Counted from the first letter of the stretch, positions 26,125-35,090 are shown. The stretch is DNA of 64,000 bases from Pseudomonadota bacterium (GCA_023393525.1 JAEWKZ010000084.1:1-64000), one strand, 5' to 3'. The notes: a model not told the origin generated them from the letters alone. Made by a program: numbers and translations.

Positions 26125-28335
26125 ATGGGCACTCTAGTCTTGAGAATGATCCCGTTTTTCGGCTGGATCAAGACGTATTCCACCGAGCACCTGAAAATGG
26201 ATTTCATGGCCGGACTGACCGTGGCCCTGGTGCTCATCCCGCAAAGCATGGCCTATGCCCAGCTCGCGGGACTGCCCCCGTACTACGGCCTGTACGCCTC
26301 CTTTCTGCCGCCGCTCATCGCCGCGCTGTTCGGTTCCAGCCGGCAGCTCTCCACCGGACCGGTGGCCGTGGTTTCGCTCATGACCGCCGCCTGCCTCGAA
26401 CCCCTGGCCACGGCGGGCAGCGCAAACTACATCGCCTACGCCGTGCTGCTGGCCCTGGCCGTGGGCATCTTCCAGCTGTCCCTTGGCGTGTTGCGGCTGG
26501 GACTGGTGGTCAACTTCCTGTCCCATCCCGTGGTGGCCGGCTTCACCAACGCGGCCGCCATCATCATCGCCACCAGCCAGCTTTCCAAGATGTTCGGCGT
26601 GTCCGTGGACAGCGCCGAACATCACTACCAGACCATCCTGCGGGTCGCGCAGGCGGCCATGGAGTACACGCACTGGCCCACGCTGGCCCTGGGCGTCTTC
26701 GCCTTCGCGCTCATGTTCGTCCTGAAGCGGTTTTGCCCGAACGTGCCCAACGTGCTGGTGGCCGTGGCCCTGACCACGATCTTTTCCTGGGGCACGGGCT
26801 TCGAGCACAACGCCGTGACCGGCGTGAACTCCCTGGCCGCGCCCGAGGCGAGCCAGGCCCTGGCCGCCTACAACCGGGCCATGCAGGCCCAGATCGATCT
26901 GGCCGCCAAACGCACCGCCCTGACCACGGCCATGGAAGAGGCCAGGGAAAACGGCGAACTCTTTGCCCTGGTCGACGAGGAGCATGAACTGCGCCGCCTG
27001 TCCCTGGAAATGGAGATCGCCAAAAACCAGGCACAAAACGGCAAGGCCATGCTCCGCTCCATGCTCTTTCAGGCCGTGCCGGAGCCCGACGGAAGGCTGA
27101 AATTCTATCTCCAAAACAGCCCCATCCCGGACGGCGCGGCCAACGACGGACGGACCTGGCGTCTGCGTGTCGGCAATTCCCCGCTCGATCCCCTGGCCCT
27201 GACCATGATCGGAGGTGGGGCCGTGGTCGGCGCGGTGCCCGGCGGCCTGCCCGCCCTGAGCGTGCCGCATTTCGATCTGGACGTGATGCTCCGGCTTCTT
27301 CCCAGCGCCATGATCATCGCCCTTCTGGGGTTCATGGAAGCCATCTCCATCGCCAAGGCCATGGCCGCCAAGACAGGCCAAAGCCTGGATCCGAACCAGG
27401 AGCTGATCGGCCAGGGCCTCTCGAACATCCTGGGCGCTTTCAGCAAAAGCTACCCGGTGTCCGGGTCCTTCTCCCGTTCGGCGGTCAATCTGCAGGCCGG
27501 AGCGCTGACCGGATTCTCCAGCGTGTTCACCAGCGCGGTGGTGCTCGCGGCCCTGCTCTTCCTCACTCCTCTTCTTTACCACCTGCCCCAGTGCACCCTG
27601 GCCGCGGTGATCATGATGGCGGTCATCGGGCTGATCCAGCCTTCGGGCTTCCTGCATTCCTGGAAGGTCGCCAAATACGACGGGGCCATCTCCGTGATCA
27701 CGTTCATCGCCACCCTGGCCTTCGCGCCGCACCTGGACAAGGGCATCATGATCGGCGTGATCCTGTCCCTGGGCGTCTTCCTGTACCGCAACATGCGGCC
27801 CGCGATCAGCTCCCTGGCCCGGACCGAGGAAGGCGAACTGCGCGACGCGACCCGCTTCGGGCTCGATCTGTGCTCCCATGTGGACATGGTCCGCTTCAAC
27901 GGCCCCCTCTTTTTCGCCAACGCCAGCTTTCTGGACGAGGCCATCACCGGCCGTCTGCAGTCCAAGAAGCGCCTGAAACACATCGTGCTGGTGGCCAAGG
28001 GCATCAACGACATGGACGCCTCCGGCGAGGAGGCCCTGGCCCTGGTCATCGAACGCTGCCGCAGCCGGGGCGTGGACATCTCGCTGGCCGGAGTCAACGA
28101 CACGGTCATGGCCATCATGGAGCGCAGTGGTCTCCTGGACAAGATTGGCCGGGACCACATCTACACCAACATGGAAAAGGCCCTGTGCACGGTCCACGCC
28201 GACGCTCATTGCGGCAGCGATGAAGCCCGGTGTCCCCTGACCACGGCCTGCCAACTGGCAACGCGGCCGCAACCTCGACAACCACGGGTCCACGCCTATG
28301 CCGCGGCAGGCGCATCCCGCACCCAACGACCGTAG
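26125..28335 (+). CDS. SulP family sulfate permease with STAS domain and internal insert
   Basis: 736 residues, longer than the usual 550-600. The SulP signature region KMDFMAGLTVALVLIPQSMAYAQLAGLPP.YGLYASF opens the transport core. A coiled-coil-rich insert of roughly 140 residues (about 226-365, Ala/Glu/Lys-rich) interrupts the helices before the ALLGFMEAISIAKA segment. A C-terminal STAS domain (about 590-690, HVDMVRFNGPLFFAN ... GINDMDASGEEAL) follows, then a short Cys-containing tail. It should import sulfate, or another anion, coupled to H+ or Na+. AAGGAG precedes the ATG. It lies in a sigma-54-promoted cluster with a TSUP exporter, consistent with sulfate supply in a sulfate reducer. 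Confidence 0.9.
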   Translation: MGTLVLRMIPFFGWIKTYSTEHLKMDFMAGLTVALVLIPQSMAYAQLAGLPPYYGLYASFLPPLIAALFGSSRQLSTGPVAVVSLMTAACLEPLATAGSANYIAYAVLLALAVGIFQLSLGVLRLGLVVNFLSHPVVAGFTNAAAIIIATSQLSKMFGVSVDSAEHHYQTILRVAQAAMEYTHWPTLALGVFAFALMFVLKRFCPNVPNVLVAVALTTIFSWGTGFEHNAVTGVNSLAAPEASQALAAYNRAMQAQIDLAAKRTALTTAMEEARENGELFALVDEEHELRRLSLEMEIAKNQAQNGKAMLRSMLFQAVPEPDGRLKFYLQNSPIPDGAANDGRTWRLRVGNSPLDPLALTMIGGGAVVGAVPGGLPALSVPHFDLDVMLRLLPSAMIIALLGFMEAISIAKAMAAKTGQSLDPNQELIGQGLSNILGAFSKSYPVSGSFSRSAVNLQAGALTGFSSVFTSAVVLAALLFLTPLLYHLPQCTLAAVIMMAVIGLIQPSGFLHSWKVAKYDGAISVITFIATLAFAPHLDKGIMIGVILSLGVFLYRNMRPAISSLARTEEGELRDATRFGLDLCSHVDMVRFNGPLFFANASFLDEAITGRLQSKKRLKHIVLVAKGINDMDASGEEALALVIERCRSRGVDISLAGVNDTVMAIMERSGLLDKIGRDHIYTNMEKALCTVHADAHCGSDEARCPLTTACQLATRPQPRQPRVHAYAAAGASRTQRP

Positions 28336-28390
28336 GATTCCCCACACAAAACACCCGCTGCAAGCGGTAAACACCAACATGGAGAATACA

Positions 28391-28687
28391 ATGGCCACTA
28401 CTCAATCGAACAGCAAACCCTTCGGACGGACCGTTCTCTTCGGAACACTGACCGCCGCCTTCTACACGGGCTTCTTCGCATACGGCGACACCATCGCCGC
28501 GCATTTCGCCCAGGGCTCCTTCTGGGCCGCCGGGCCCATCGCCACGGTCTTCGCCGTGTCCTACCTGCACGGCGAATTCGCGAGCAACCTGTGGTCCGTG
28601 CTCGGCATTTCCGCCATCCGCAAGGACGCCCGCAAGACCGTCGAAGCCACCAAGCGCCCGGCCCAGCGCCCTGTCCTCAACGCCTAA
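28391..28687 (+). CDS. Small membrane protein between SulP and TSUP genes
   Basis: 98 residues. A polar N-terminus (MATTQSNSKPFGR) is followed by a hydrophobic stretch with two possible helices (TVLFGTLTAAFYTGFFAYG and FWAAGPIATVFAVSYLHG), then a basic tail. No family is recognised. GGAG sits 6 bases before the chosen ATG; an ATG 12 bases upstream has none. It lies 55 bases after the SulP gene and 25 before the TSUP gene, so it is probably co-expressed and may be an accessory transporter subunit. Confidence 0.65.
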   Translation: MATTQSNSKPFGRTVLFGTLTAAFYTGFFAYGDTIAAHFAQGSFWAAGPIATVFAVSYLHGEFASNLWSVLGISAIRKDARKTVEATKRPAQRPVLNA

Positions 28688-28712
28688 ACGACACTACCGA
28701 GGAGACACCACC

Positions 28713-29762
28713 ATGGATATTTTGAGCCTTGATCCCAGCAAATTCATAGACCTGAACGCGATGGCGATCACGTTCCTGTTTCTGGTCGGCTTCATCGGAG
28801 GGCTGGTCAGCGGCTTCATCGGTTCGGGCGGGGCCTTCGTGCTCACTCCCGGCATGATGAGCCTCGGCGTGCCCGGCACGGTGGCCGTGGCCAGCAACAT
28901 GTGCCACAAATTCCCCAAAGCCCTGGTCGGCGCCATCAAGCGCTTCCGCTACGGCCAGGTCGACGTGAAAATGGGCCTGATCATGGCCGCCTCGGCCGGC
29001 ATCGGCGTGCAGGTCGGCATCAAGATCCAGCAGATCATCCTGGCCATGTGGGGTGCGGCCGGGTCCGACCTTTACGTCAGCACGTCCTTTGTCCTGGTTC
29101 TGGTCCTGGTGGGCGGCTACGTCATGAAAGACGCCATCAAGTGCGCCCGCTGCGGCGGCGAGGAAGAGACCACCGCCCTGGCCAAGCGCCTGCAGAAGAT
29201 CGAGCTGTGGCCCATGATCAACTTCCCCCGTTCGGGTCTGCGCATCTCCCTGTGGTTCACCCTGCCCGTGGGATTCGCCACCGGCATGCTGGCCGCGACC
29301 ATCGCCGTGGGCGGATTCGTGGGCGTGCCCGGCATGATCTACGTCATCGGCGTGCCCGGCCTCATGGCCTCGGCCACCGAGCTGGTCATCGCCTTCGCCA
29401 TGGGCCTGGGCGGATCCATCAACTGGGCCATGCACGGCATGGTCGACATCCGCCTCGTGCTCATCATCCTCGGCGGCTCGCTCCTGGGCGTGCAGCTCGG
29501 TGCCATCGGCACCACCTACGTCAAACCGCACATGATCAAGATGGTCATGGCCACCATCATGCTCATCGTCGCGGTCAGCCGCGGACTGGCAATGCCCACG
29601 TATCTGGAGAAACTGGGCCTCATGAACGTCGGCCCGGAGACGCTCGACCTCCTGAACAAGGTCAGCTTCGCCTCCATGTGTCTGGCCCTTCTGGTCGGCT
29701 CCGGCATCATCCTCGGCAGCATGTGGATCGGTCGCAGAACCCAGTTGGCCGAAGCCGCATAA
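28713..29762 (+). CDS. TSUP (TauE/SafE) family sulfite/sulfonate transporter
   Basis: 349 residues with about eight membrane helices and the TSUP repeat motif GFIGGLVSGFIGSGGAFVLTPGMM in the first half and GFATGMLAATIAVGGFVGVPGMIY in the second. A cytosolic loop carries a CxxC pair (KCARCGGEEE). Members move sulfite, sulfonates or related anions. The gene ends the sigma-54 cluster, with a strong terminator 24 bases later, and the ribosome site is GAGGAG. Direction of transport is not predictable from sequence. Confidence 0.88.
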   Translation: MDILSLDPSKFIDLNAMAITFLFLVGFIGGLVSGFIGSGGAFVLTPGMMSLGVPGTVAVASNMCHKFPKALVGAIKRFRYGQVDVKMGLIMAASAGIGVQVGIKIQQIILAMWGAAGSDLYVSTSFVLVLVLVGGYVMKDAIKCARCGGEEETTALAKRLQKIELWPMINFPRSGLRISLWFTLPVGFATGMLAATIAVGGFVGVPGMIYVIGVPGLMASATELVIAFAMGLGGSINWAMHGMVDIRLVLIILGGSLLGVQLGAIGTTYVKPHMIKMVMATIMLIVAVSRGLAMPTYLEKLGLMNVGPETLDLLNKVSFASMCLALLVGSGIILGSMWIGRRTQLAEAA

Positions 29763-29785
29763 ATCGCGCAGGCATGCACAGCTGA

Positions 29786-29829
29786 GCACGAAGCCCCGCC
29801 TGACCGGCGGGGCTTCGTGCTTTTTTTTT
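29786..29829 (+). terminator. Strong intrinsic terminator after the TSUP gene
   Basis: GCACGAAGCCCCGCC, loop TGACC, perfect 15-bp complement, then nine T residues. It closes the sulfate-transport cluster and separates it from the pst promoter. Confidence 0.95.
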
Positions 29830-29847
29830 CAATTCGCCGCAGCCCTC

Positions 29848-29889
29848 CTGTCACACACCTGTCACAAACGCCTCAACATCCTGTAACAT
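29848..29889 (+). promoter_or_regulatory. Pho box and -10 of the pstSCA operon
   Basis: CTGTCAC-ACAC-CTGTCAC (29848-29865) is a close PhoB box. A third in-phase half site CTGTAAC begins at 29881, 33 bp from the first, and contains the probable -10 element TAACAT (29884-29889). No separate -35 is needed in PhoB-activated promoters. The leader to the pstS ATG is about 65 bases. Confidence 0.85.
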
Positions 29890-29961
29890 ACGCCCCCTAG
29901 AAAGACCTCCAGCGCATGACGCAAACCCGAATGTGAAACAAAAAGCCAAGGAGGCACTTTC

Positions 29962-30978
29962 ATGAACCGTTTTCTGAACAAAGCAATTTTTGCTCTGGCC
30001 CTGCTGCTGGTCGGCACGGGCATGGCCCATGCCCGCGATCAGGTCAAAATTTCCGGATCATCCACGGTTTTCCCCTTCTCCAGCTACGTGGCTGAAGAAC
30101 TGGGCGCGACCACCAAGTTCCCCGCGCCCGTGGTCGAGTCCACCGGTTCCGGCGGAGGCCACAAGCTGTTCGGCGCCGGCATGGGAGCGAACACTCCCGA
30201 CATCGCCAACTCCTCCCGCCGCATGAAGACAAGCGAATTCGAGAACGCCGCCAAAAACGGCGTGACCGACATCACCGAAGCCAAGATCGGCTTTGACGGC
30301 ATCGCCGTGGCCCAGAACAAGGACAACGCTCCCATGAGCATCACCCTTGAAGAACTGGCCACCGCCGTGGCCGCCGACATCATGGTCGACGGCAAGCTCG
30401 TCCCGAACCCCTACAAGATGTGGAACGAGATCAACCCCCAGCTGCCCGCCCGCAAGATCGTCTTCTACGGCCCGCCCACCTCTTCGGGCACCCGTGACGC
30501 TTTCGAGGAAATGGTCGTCGAAAAGATCTTCGGCAAGAAGGAAGGCTACGAGAAGGGCTACCACGCGATCCGTCAGGACAGCGCCTACGTGCCCGCCGGT
30601 GAAAACGACAACCTGATCGTGCAGAAGCTGGCCAAGGACAAGGACGCTTTCGGCATCTTCGGCTACAGCTTCCTGGAAGAAAACGCCGACACCATCCAGG
30701 GCGCGGCCATCAACGGCGTGACCCCGAACCCCGAGTCCGTCGCCTCCGGCCAGTACCCCATCTCCCGCTCCCTGTTCTTCTATGTCAAGAACGCCCACTA
30801 CGACGCCATTCCCGGCCTGAAGGAATACGTGGAACTGTTCATGAGCGAGAAGATGATCGGCAAGGACGGCCTGCTGAAATCCATCGGCCTCATCCCGCTG
30901 CCCGATGACCAGCGCGCCACGGCCCGCGAGAACGTGCTCGCCAAGAAGAAGCTGACCCTCGACGACCTGAAGAAGTAG
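29962..30978 (+). CDS. pstS: Periplasmic phosphate-binding protein PstS
   Basis: 338 residues. The signal peptide MNRFLNKAIFALALLLVGTGMAHA is followed by the PBP-like phosphate-binding fold: KISGSSTVFPFSSYVAEE, STGSGGGHKLFGAG, NSSRRMK and YGPPTSSGTRDAFEEM, whose Ser/Gly loops bind phosphate. It delivers phosphate to PstCA. AAGGAGG precedes the ATG and a Pho box lies upstream. It belongs to the SphX-like group of PstS, not the E. coli type, judging by the STGSGGG pattern. Confidence 0.95.
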   Translation: MNRFLNKAIFALALLLVGTGMAHARDQVKISGSSTVFPFSSYVAEELGATTKFPAPVVESTGSGGGHKLFGAGMGANTPDIANSSRRMKTSEFENAAKNGVTDITEAKIGFDGIAVAQNKDNAPMSITLEELATAVAADIMVDGKLVPNPYKMWNEINPQLPARKIVFYGPPTSSGTRDAFEEMVVEKIFGKKEGYEKGYHAIRQDSAYVPAGENDNLIVQKLAKDKDAFGIFGYSFLEENADTIQGAAINGVTPNPESVASGQYPISRSLFFYVKNAHYDAIPGLKEYVELFMSEKMIGKDGLLKSIGLIPLPDDQRATARENVLAKKKLTLDDLKK

Positions 30979-31062
30979 TCAAGAATGTGAAACCTGCGAG
31001 GGGCCGAACCGTGAATGCGCGGATCGGCCCTTTGCCGCGCCCGACAACATGCGAGGAACCGC

Positions 31063-32292
31063 GTGACCACAACCTACCTGGCCCAATATCTGTTCACCGG
31101 GCTGTTGCCCCTGGCTCTGTTCGGCTACCTTCTCGGCCGCAGGAAAATTCGCAGCCAGCAGGATCCCAATGCCAGATACAAGGCATCGGAAAACCTGTTC
31201 GGCTGGTTCGCCGTCAGCAGGATGCTCATGCCCGCCGTGCTGATCAGTTTCATCGGCTCGGTTCTCGACCTCTTTGATCTGGTCGAGGTGCCCTGGCCCA
31301 TGCTCGCGGCAGCGGCCCTGCTGCTGGGCGCCGGAAGCGTCTGGCTCGCGCTCAAGGCCATCCGTCCGAGCCTGCGGGTGCGCACCGCCCTGGAAAAAAC
31401 GATTACCCGCATTCTGCTGGTGGCGTCGCTCATTTCCATCCTGACGACCATCGGCATCGTCATGTCCATCGTCTTCGAGGCGGTTCATTTTTTTCGCATC
31501 GTCAACTTCTGGGACTTCCTGACCGGAACGACCTGGAACCCCGACGCGGCGACCATTGACGATGACGGCAACATCCAGCCCCTGTTCGGCTCGGTGCCCC
31601 TTTTCGCGGGCACGTTCATGATCACGGCCATCGCCATGTGCGTGGCCATCCCCGTGGGCCTGTTGTCGGCCATCTGCATGTCCGAGTACGCATCGCTTGC
31701 GGTCAGGCGGGTGGCCAAGCCCGCTCTGGAGATCCTGGCCGGCATACCCACCGTTGTTTACGGATTCTTCGCGGCCATCACGGTCAGCCCCCTGATCGTG
31801 AACCTGGCCGACAAGGTGGGCATCAGCGCCGACTACACCAACGCCTTGAGCCCTGGCCTGGTCATGGGCATCATGATCATCCCCCTGGTCTCGTCCCTGT
31901 CCGACGACGTGATCAGCTCCGTGCCGCAGAGCCTGCGCGAGGGGTCGCTGGCGCTCGGCGCCTATCCTTCCGAGACCATCAAGCGGGTGGTCCTGCCCGC
32001 CGCCCTGCCGGGCATCGTCTCGGCCTGCCTGCTGGCCGTGTCCCGCGCCGTCGGGGAAACCATGATCGTGGTCATGGCCGCGGGCCTGCAACCGAACCTG
32101 TCCTGGAACCCGCTGGTGGGCATGACCACGGTCAACGTGCGCATCGTCGACGCCCTGACCGGCGACCAGGCCTTCGACAGCCCCGAAACGCTGTCCGCCT
32201 TCGGCCTTGGCCTGGTCCTCCTGGTCCTGACCCTGTGCCTGAACATCGTCTCCCTGACAGTCATTCGAAAGTTCCGCCAAAGGTACGAATAG
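31063..32292 (+). CDS. pstC: Phosphate ABC transporter permease PstC
   Basis: 409 residues, longer than the usual about 310 because of an N-terminal extension with two to three extra helices before the permease core. The core has VPLFAGTFMITAIAMCVAIPVGLLSAI and the EAA-type loop SLREGSLALGAYPSETIKRVVLPAALPGI. The start is GTG at 31063, preceded by GAGGA at 5 bases; an upstream ATG in frame has no ribosome site. It forms the membrane channel with PstA and is 84 bases downstream of pstS. Confidence 0.92.
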   Translation: MTTTYLAQYLFTGLLPLALFGYLLGRRKIRSQQDPNARYKASENLFGWFAVSRMLMPAVLISFIGSVLDLFDLVEVPWPMLAAAALLLGAGSVWLALKAIRPSLRVRTALEKTITRILLVASLISILTTIGIVMSIVFEAVHFFRIVNFWDFLTGTTWNPDAATIDDDGNIQPLFGSVPLFAGTFMITAIAMCVAIPVGLLSAICMSEYASLAVRRVAKPALEILAGIPTVVYGFFAAITVSPLIVNLADKVGISADYTNALSPGLVMGIMIIPLVSSLSDDVISSVPQSLREGSLALGAYPSETIKRVVLPAALPGIVSACLLAVSRAVGETMIVVMAAGLQPNLSWNPLVGMTTVNVRIVDALTGDQAFDSPETLSAFGLGLVLLVLTLCLNIVSLTVIRKFRQRYE

Positions 32293-32301
32293 GAGCCTCA
32301 C

Positions 32302-33462
32302 ATGAGCATGCCCATTGATCCGCGCAGCCTGCGCAAACGCAAAAACAAAGAGAGCCAGTTCAAGGCCCTCTCCTACATGGCCATTACCGTGGCCGGAATC
32401 TTTCTGGTGGTCTTCTTCGCGGACATCATTCGTCAGGGCTATACCGCCTTCATGCAAACGGAGATCCGAACCAACGTCGCCTTTTCGCAGTCGATCTTCG
32501 ACGACCCCAGATCCGCCCTGGACAGGAAGCTCATCCCCCTGGTCAGCCGCGGCGTGACCCGCATCCTGCCCATGCAGCTGCGCGAAAATCCGCAACTGCT
32601 GGGCACGACCTCCGAGGTCTGGGTGCTGGCCAACGCCGAGGTGGACCAGTACATAAAGGGCAAGCCCAACCGTCTGAAGCCCAAGGAAATAGCGCTGGTG
32701 GACGAGCTTGTGGCCGAAGGCTCGATCAAGAAAGCCTTCAACATCGGTTTCTTCACCAACGGCGACTCCAAGCTGGCGGAGATGGCGGGCATCCTGTCCG
32801 CCGCCGTGGGCACGCTCTACCTGCTGGGCATCACCTTCCTCTTCAGCTTCCCAGCCGGAGTCATGGCCGCAATCTATCTGGAGGAATTCGCTCCGGACAA
32901 CCGGCTCATGCACATCGTCGAGGTCAACATCAACAACCTCGCCGCCATCCCGTCCATCCTGTTCGGCCTTCTGGGACTTGCGATCTTCATCAACTTCATG
33001 GGCCTGCCCCGCTCCTCCGCCCTGGTCGGCGGGCTGACGCTCGCGCTCATGACCCTGCCGGTCATCATCATCTCCACCCGCGCGGCCATCCGGGCCATTC
33101 CGGACTCCATCCGCGAGGGCGCGCTGGCCCTGGGAGCCACGCACTGGCAGGTGGTCTGGGACCACATCCTGCCCCTGTCCCTGCCCGGCATCCTGACCGG
33201 CACCATCATCGGCCTGGCCAGGGCCATCGGCGAGACCGCGCCGCTGCTGATCATCGGCATGGTCGCCTACATCCAGGACATGCCGCGCGGGCTGACCAGC
33301 GCGGCCACCGTGCTCCCGGCCCAGATCTACGTGTGGTCCTCGGAATCCATACGCGCCTTCACCGAACGCACTTCCGCCGGCATCATCGTCCTCTTGGTCG
33401 TGCTCTTGTCCATGAACGCCATGGCCATCCTGCTGCGCAACAAATACGAGCGCAAATGGTAG
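32302..33462 (+). CDS. pstA: Phosphate ABC transporter permease PstA
   Basis: 386 residues. TM1 is near 28-48, then a soluble periplasmic insert of about 110 residues precedes the PstA core, which has LYLLGITFLFSFPAGVMAAIYLEEFAPDN and the EAA loop SIREGALALGATHWQVVWDHILPLSLPGI. It pairs with PstC. AGGAG precedes the ATG 9 bases after pstC. The operon stops here: pstB and phoU are encoded elsewhere in the window. Confidence 0.92.
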   Translation: MSMPIDPRSLRKRKNKESQFKALSYMAITVAGIFLVVFFADIIRQGYTAFMQTEIRTNVAFSQSIFDDPRSALDRKLIPLVSRGVTRILPMQLRENPQLLGTTSEVWVLANAEVDQYIKGKPNRLKPKEIALVDELVAEGSIKKAFNIGFFTNGDSKLAEMAGILSAAVGTLYLLGITFLFSFPAGVMAAIYLEEFAPDNRLMHIVEVNINNLAAIPSILFGLLGLAIFINFMGLPRSSALVGGLTLALMTLPVIIISTRAAIRAIPDSIREGALALGATHWQVVWDHILPLSLPGILTGTIIGLARAIGETAPLLIIGMVAYIQDMPRGLTSAATVLPAQIYVWSSESIRAFTERTSAGIIVLLVVLLSMNAMAILLRNKYERKW

Positions 33463-33483
33463 GCTGCCCGACTTAAAAGGCAC

Positions 33484-33515
33484 AGGGAAGGACTGCGGTT
33501 CTTCCCTTTTTTTTT
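33484..33515 (+). terminator. Intrinsic terminator after pstA
   Basis: AGGGAAG, 10-base loop, CTTCCCT running into nine T residues. It ends the pstSCA operon 21 bases after the stop codon. Confidence 0.9.
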
Positions 33516-33614
33516 GGCCCCCGCCCCAAGACTTCCCGAGCCGCGCGGATCAACCCGGCGACGTTGCCACGCTTCGGCCTTTGGGATAGCCCCTCTGGGG
33601 TCATGGAGGTCACA

Positions 33615-34436
33615 ATGCCAACTCTTCTTGAAGACGAACTGGTCCGGGGCCAGGTCTATCTCTGCCAGACCGGGCCGTGCGTGTCCTGCGGCAGCTGCTG
33701 CGGACTCTACAATATTGCGGATCTGTCGCGGGAGCGTCTGCGGGGCATTCTGGCCGAGCGCACGGACGCCTTCGCCGGGGTCCCGCGCGCCATCGACGAC
33801 ATCCTCGCCTTCGAGCAAGAGCGCATGCGCGTTGAAGGGACGGACGCGCCCACCGCGGATTTCCACCACTGCGTCTTTGTCGGACTGATAAAGGATGGCG
33901 GGGAGCGGGTCGGCTGCCTGCTGCACCCGCTGGCTTCGGGAAACGGGGGGATTGATTGGCGGGGCCTCAGCTTTTACGGCGGGGCGGCCTGCAAGCACTT
34001 CTTCTGCCCAAGCTATGACCATCTCGCGGCGCGGTTCAAGCGCATCGCCCGCGAGGTGCTGGACGATTGGTACGAATACGGGCTGATCATCCCGGAACAC
34101 CGCTTTCTGGAGGCGGCCTTGGGAGCCGTCGAGAGCCGTCTGGGTTTTCCCCTTGATGCGGACGCCCTGACCCCGGAACAAAAAGCGGCCCTGGCGGAGC
34201 TGCTGCGCCTCAAACTGCGCTGGCCCTTCCGTGACACGAAGAGGGCGCTGGCCTGGAATTTTTTCAGCACCAGGGACACCAAGCGGGCGGCGCTGCTGGA
34301 AAACAAACCAGGAGAAGACCCGCAAATCCATCAACTTCTGCATGAACTGGACACACTGCCTGAACATGCGCAGGCGGCGCAAAAGCAGGTGAACGAGCTG
34401 CTGAGCCGGGTAGCCACGTCCATCCGCCCAAAATGA
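33615..34436 (+). CDS. Cys-cluster protein, YkgJ-like metal-binding N-terminus
   Basis: 273 residues. The N-terminal motif CQTGPCVSCGSCCGLYN (C-x4-C-x2-C-x2-CC) resembles the YkgJ-type zinc/iron-chelating domain; further Cys and His residues (FHHC, GCLLHP, ACKHFFC) could complete a metal or Fe-S site. The C-terminal half is helical and charged without recognised motifs. GGAGG lies 5 bases before the chosen ATG; two upstream in-frame ATGs are less well placed. It is monocistronic between the pst operon and the hsp20 gene. Function is unknown. Confidence 0.7.
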   Translation: MPTLLEDELVRGQVYLCQTGPCVSCGSCCGLYNIADLSRERLRGILAERTDAFAGVPRAIDDILAFEQERMRVEGTDAPTADFHHCVFVGLIKDGGERVGCLLHPLASGNGGIDWRGLSFYGGAACKHFFCPSYDHLAARFKRIAREVLDDWYEYGLIIPEHRFLEAALGAVESRLGFPLDADALTPEQKAALAELLRLKLRWPFRDTKRALAWNFFSTRDTKRAALLENKPGEDPQIHQLLHELDTLPEHAQAAQKQVNELLSRVATSIRPK

Positions 34437-34462
34437 AAGGACCGGCGCGAAGGCCGGTCCTT
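34437..34462. terminator. Bidirectional hairpin between convergent genes
   Basis: AAGGACCGG, loop of 8, CCGGTCCTT form a perfect 9-bp stem directly after the Cys-cluster gene. On the minus strand it is followed by TCATTTT, so it may terminate hsp20 transcription; the plus side has no T run. Confidence 0.55.
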
Positions 34463-34496
34463 GGGGTGAGCTGAGGCGGATTGTCCGCCAAGGCCG

Positions 34497-34934
34497 TCAA
34501 TCGACGTGAATGTCGATGGCCTTGGGTTTCGCCTTTTCGGTCTTGGGCAGGTGCAGATGCAGCATGCCGTCCTTGAAGACCGCCTTGATGCCTTCCGGAT
34601 CGACATTCTCCGGCACGGTGAAACGGCGCATGAAGGTTCCCGTGAACCGCTCGACGCGGTGGAACTTCTTGTCCTTTTCCTCCTTCTCGGTCTTGCGCTC
34701 ACCCTGAATGGTCAACACTCCGTTCTCCAGCGACACCTTGACATGGTCCTTTTCCACGCCGGGAATATCGGCCTTGATCAAAAACTCGGTTTCGGTCTCG
34801 GCTATATCCACCCGCGGGGTCCAGTCGCTGGGCGCAAGGGCCTCCTGCCCTCCGCGCGGCCATCCCACGGCCTTGGTGTACCGATCGAACATGTCCTCAA
34901 TCTCCCGCCAGGGATCCCATTTCATCAGTGTCAT
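34497..34934 (-). CDS. Hsp20/alpha-crystallin small heat-shock protein
   Basis: 145 residues. A short N-terminal arm (MTLMKWDPWREIEDMFDRY) is followed by the alpha-crystallin domain: VDIAETETEFLIKADIPGV, VSLENGVLTIQGERK and the A-x-x-x-n-G-v-L pattern AVFKDGMLHLHLPKTEK. It is an ATP-independent chaperone holding unfolded cytosolic proteins. AAGGAGG lies 6 bases before the ATG. A sigma-70-like promoter is visible upstream, but no CIRCE element was seen. Confidence 0.93.
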   Translation of the reverse strand: MTLMKWDPWREIEDMFDRYTKAVGWPRGGQEALAPSDWTPRVDIAETETEFLIKADIPGVEKDHVKVSLENGVLTIQGERKTEKEEKDKKFHRVERFTGTFMRRFTVPENVDPEGIKAVFKDGMLHLHLPKTEKAKPKAIDIHVD

Positions 34935-35002
34935 GGCCAACCTCCTTTCCGTGACCAATCTTCAAAAGTTTCACGGCTCCGGGACTGCCCCGGATCGCAT
35001 AA

Positions 35003-35030
35003 AACATAAAGCGCCCAGGCCGGCAGTCAA
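35003..35030 (-). promoter_or_regulatory. Possible promoter of the hsp20 gene
   Basis: Minus strand TTGACT, 16 bases, TATGTT, ending about 70 bases ahead of the hsp20 ATG. The -35 is good and the -10 moderate. It lies between the Ptb-like stop and hsp20, suggesting separate transcription. Confidence 0.45.
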
Positions 35031-35090
35031 GGGAGGAGGCGCCCGGAAACGACGGCTCTCAAAGGCCTCGGGCCACCATTTCCCGTATTG

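Noticed and set aside
26134..28398. 754-aa minus-strand reading frame
   Set aside because: Complete antisense overlap with the SulP gene, low-complexity Gly/His/Gln composition, no ribosome site.
30979..33483. 834-aa minus-strand reading frame
   Set aside because: Antisense to pstC and pstA, whose products are unmistakable; composition typical of a shadow.
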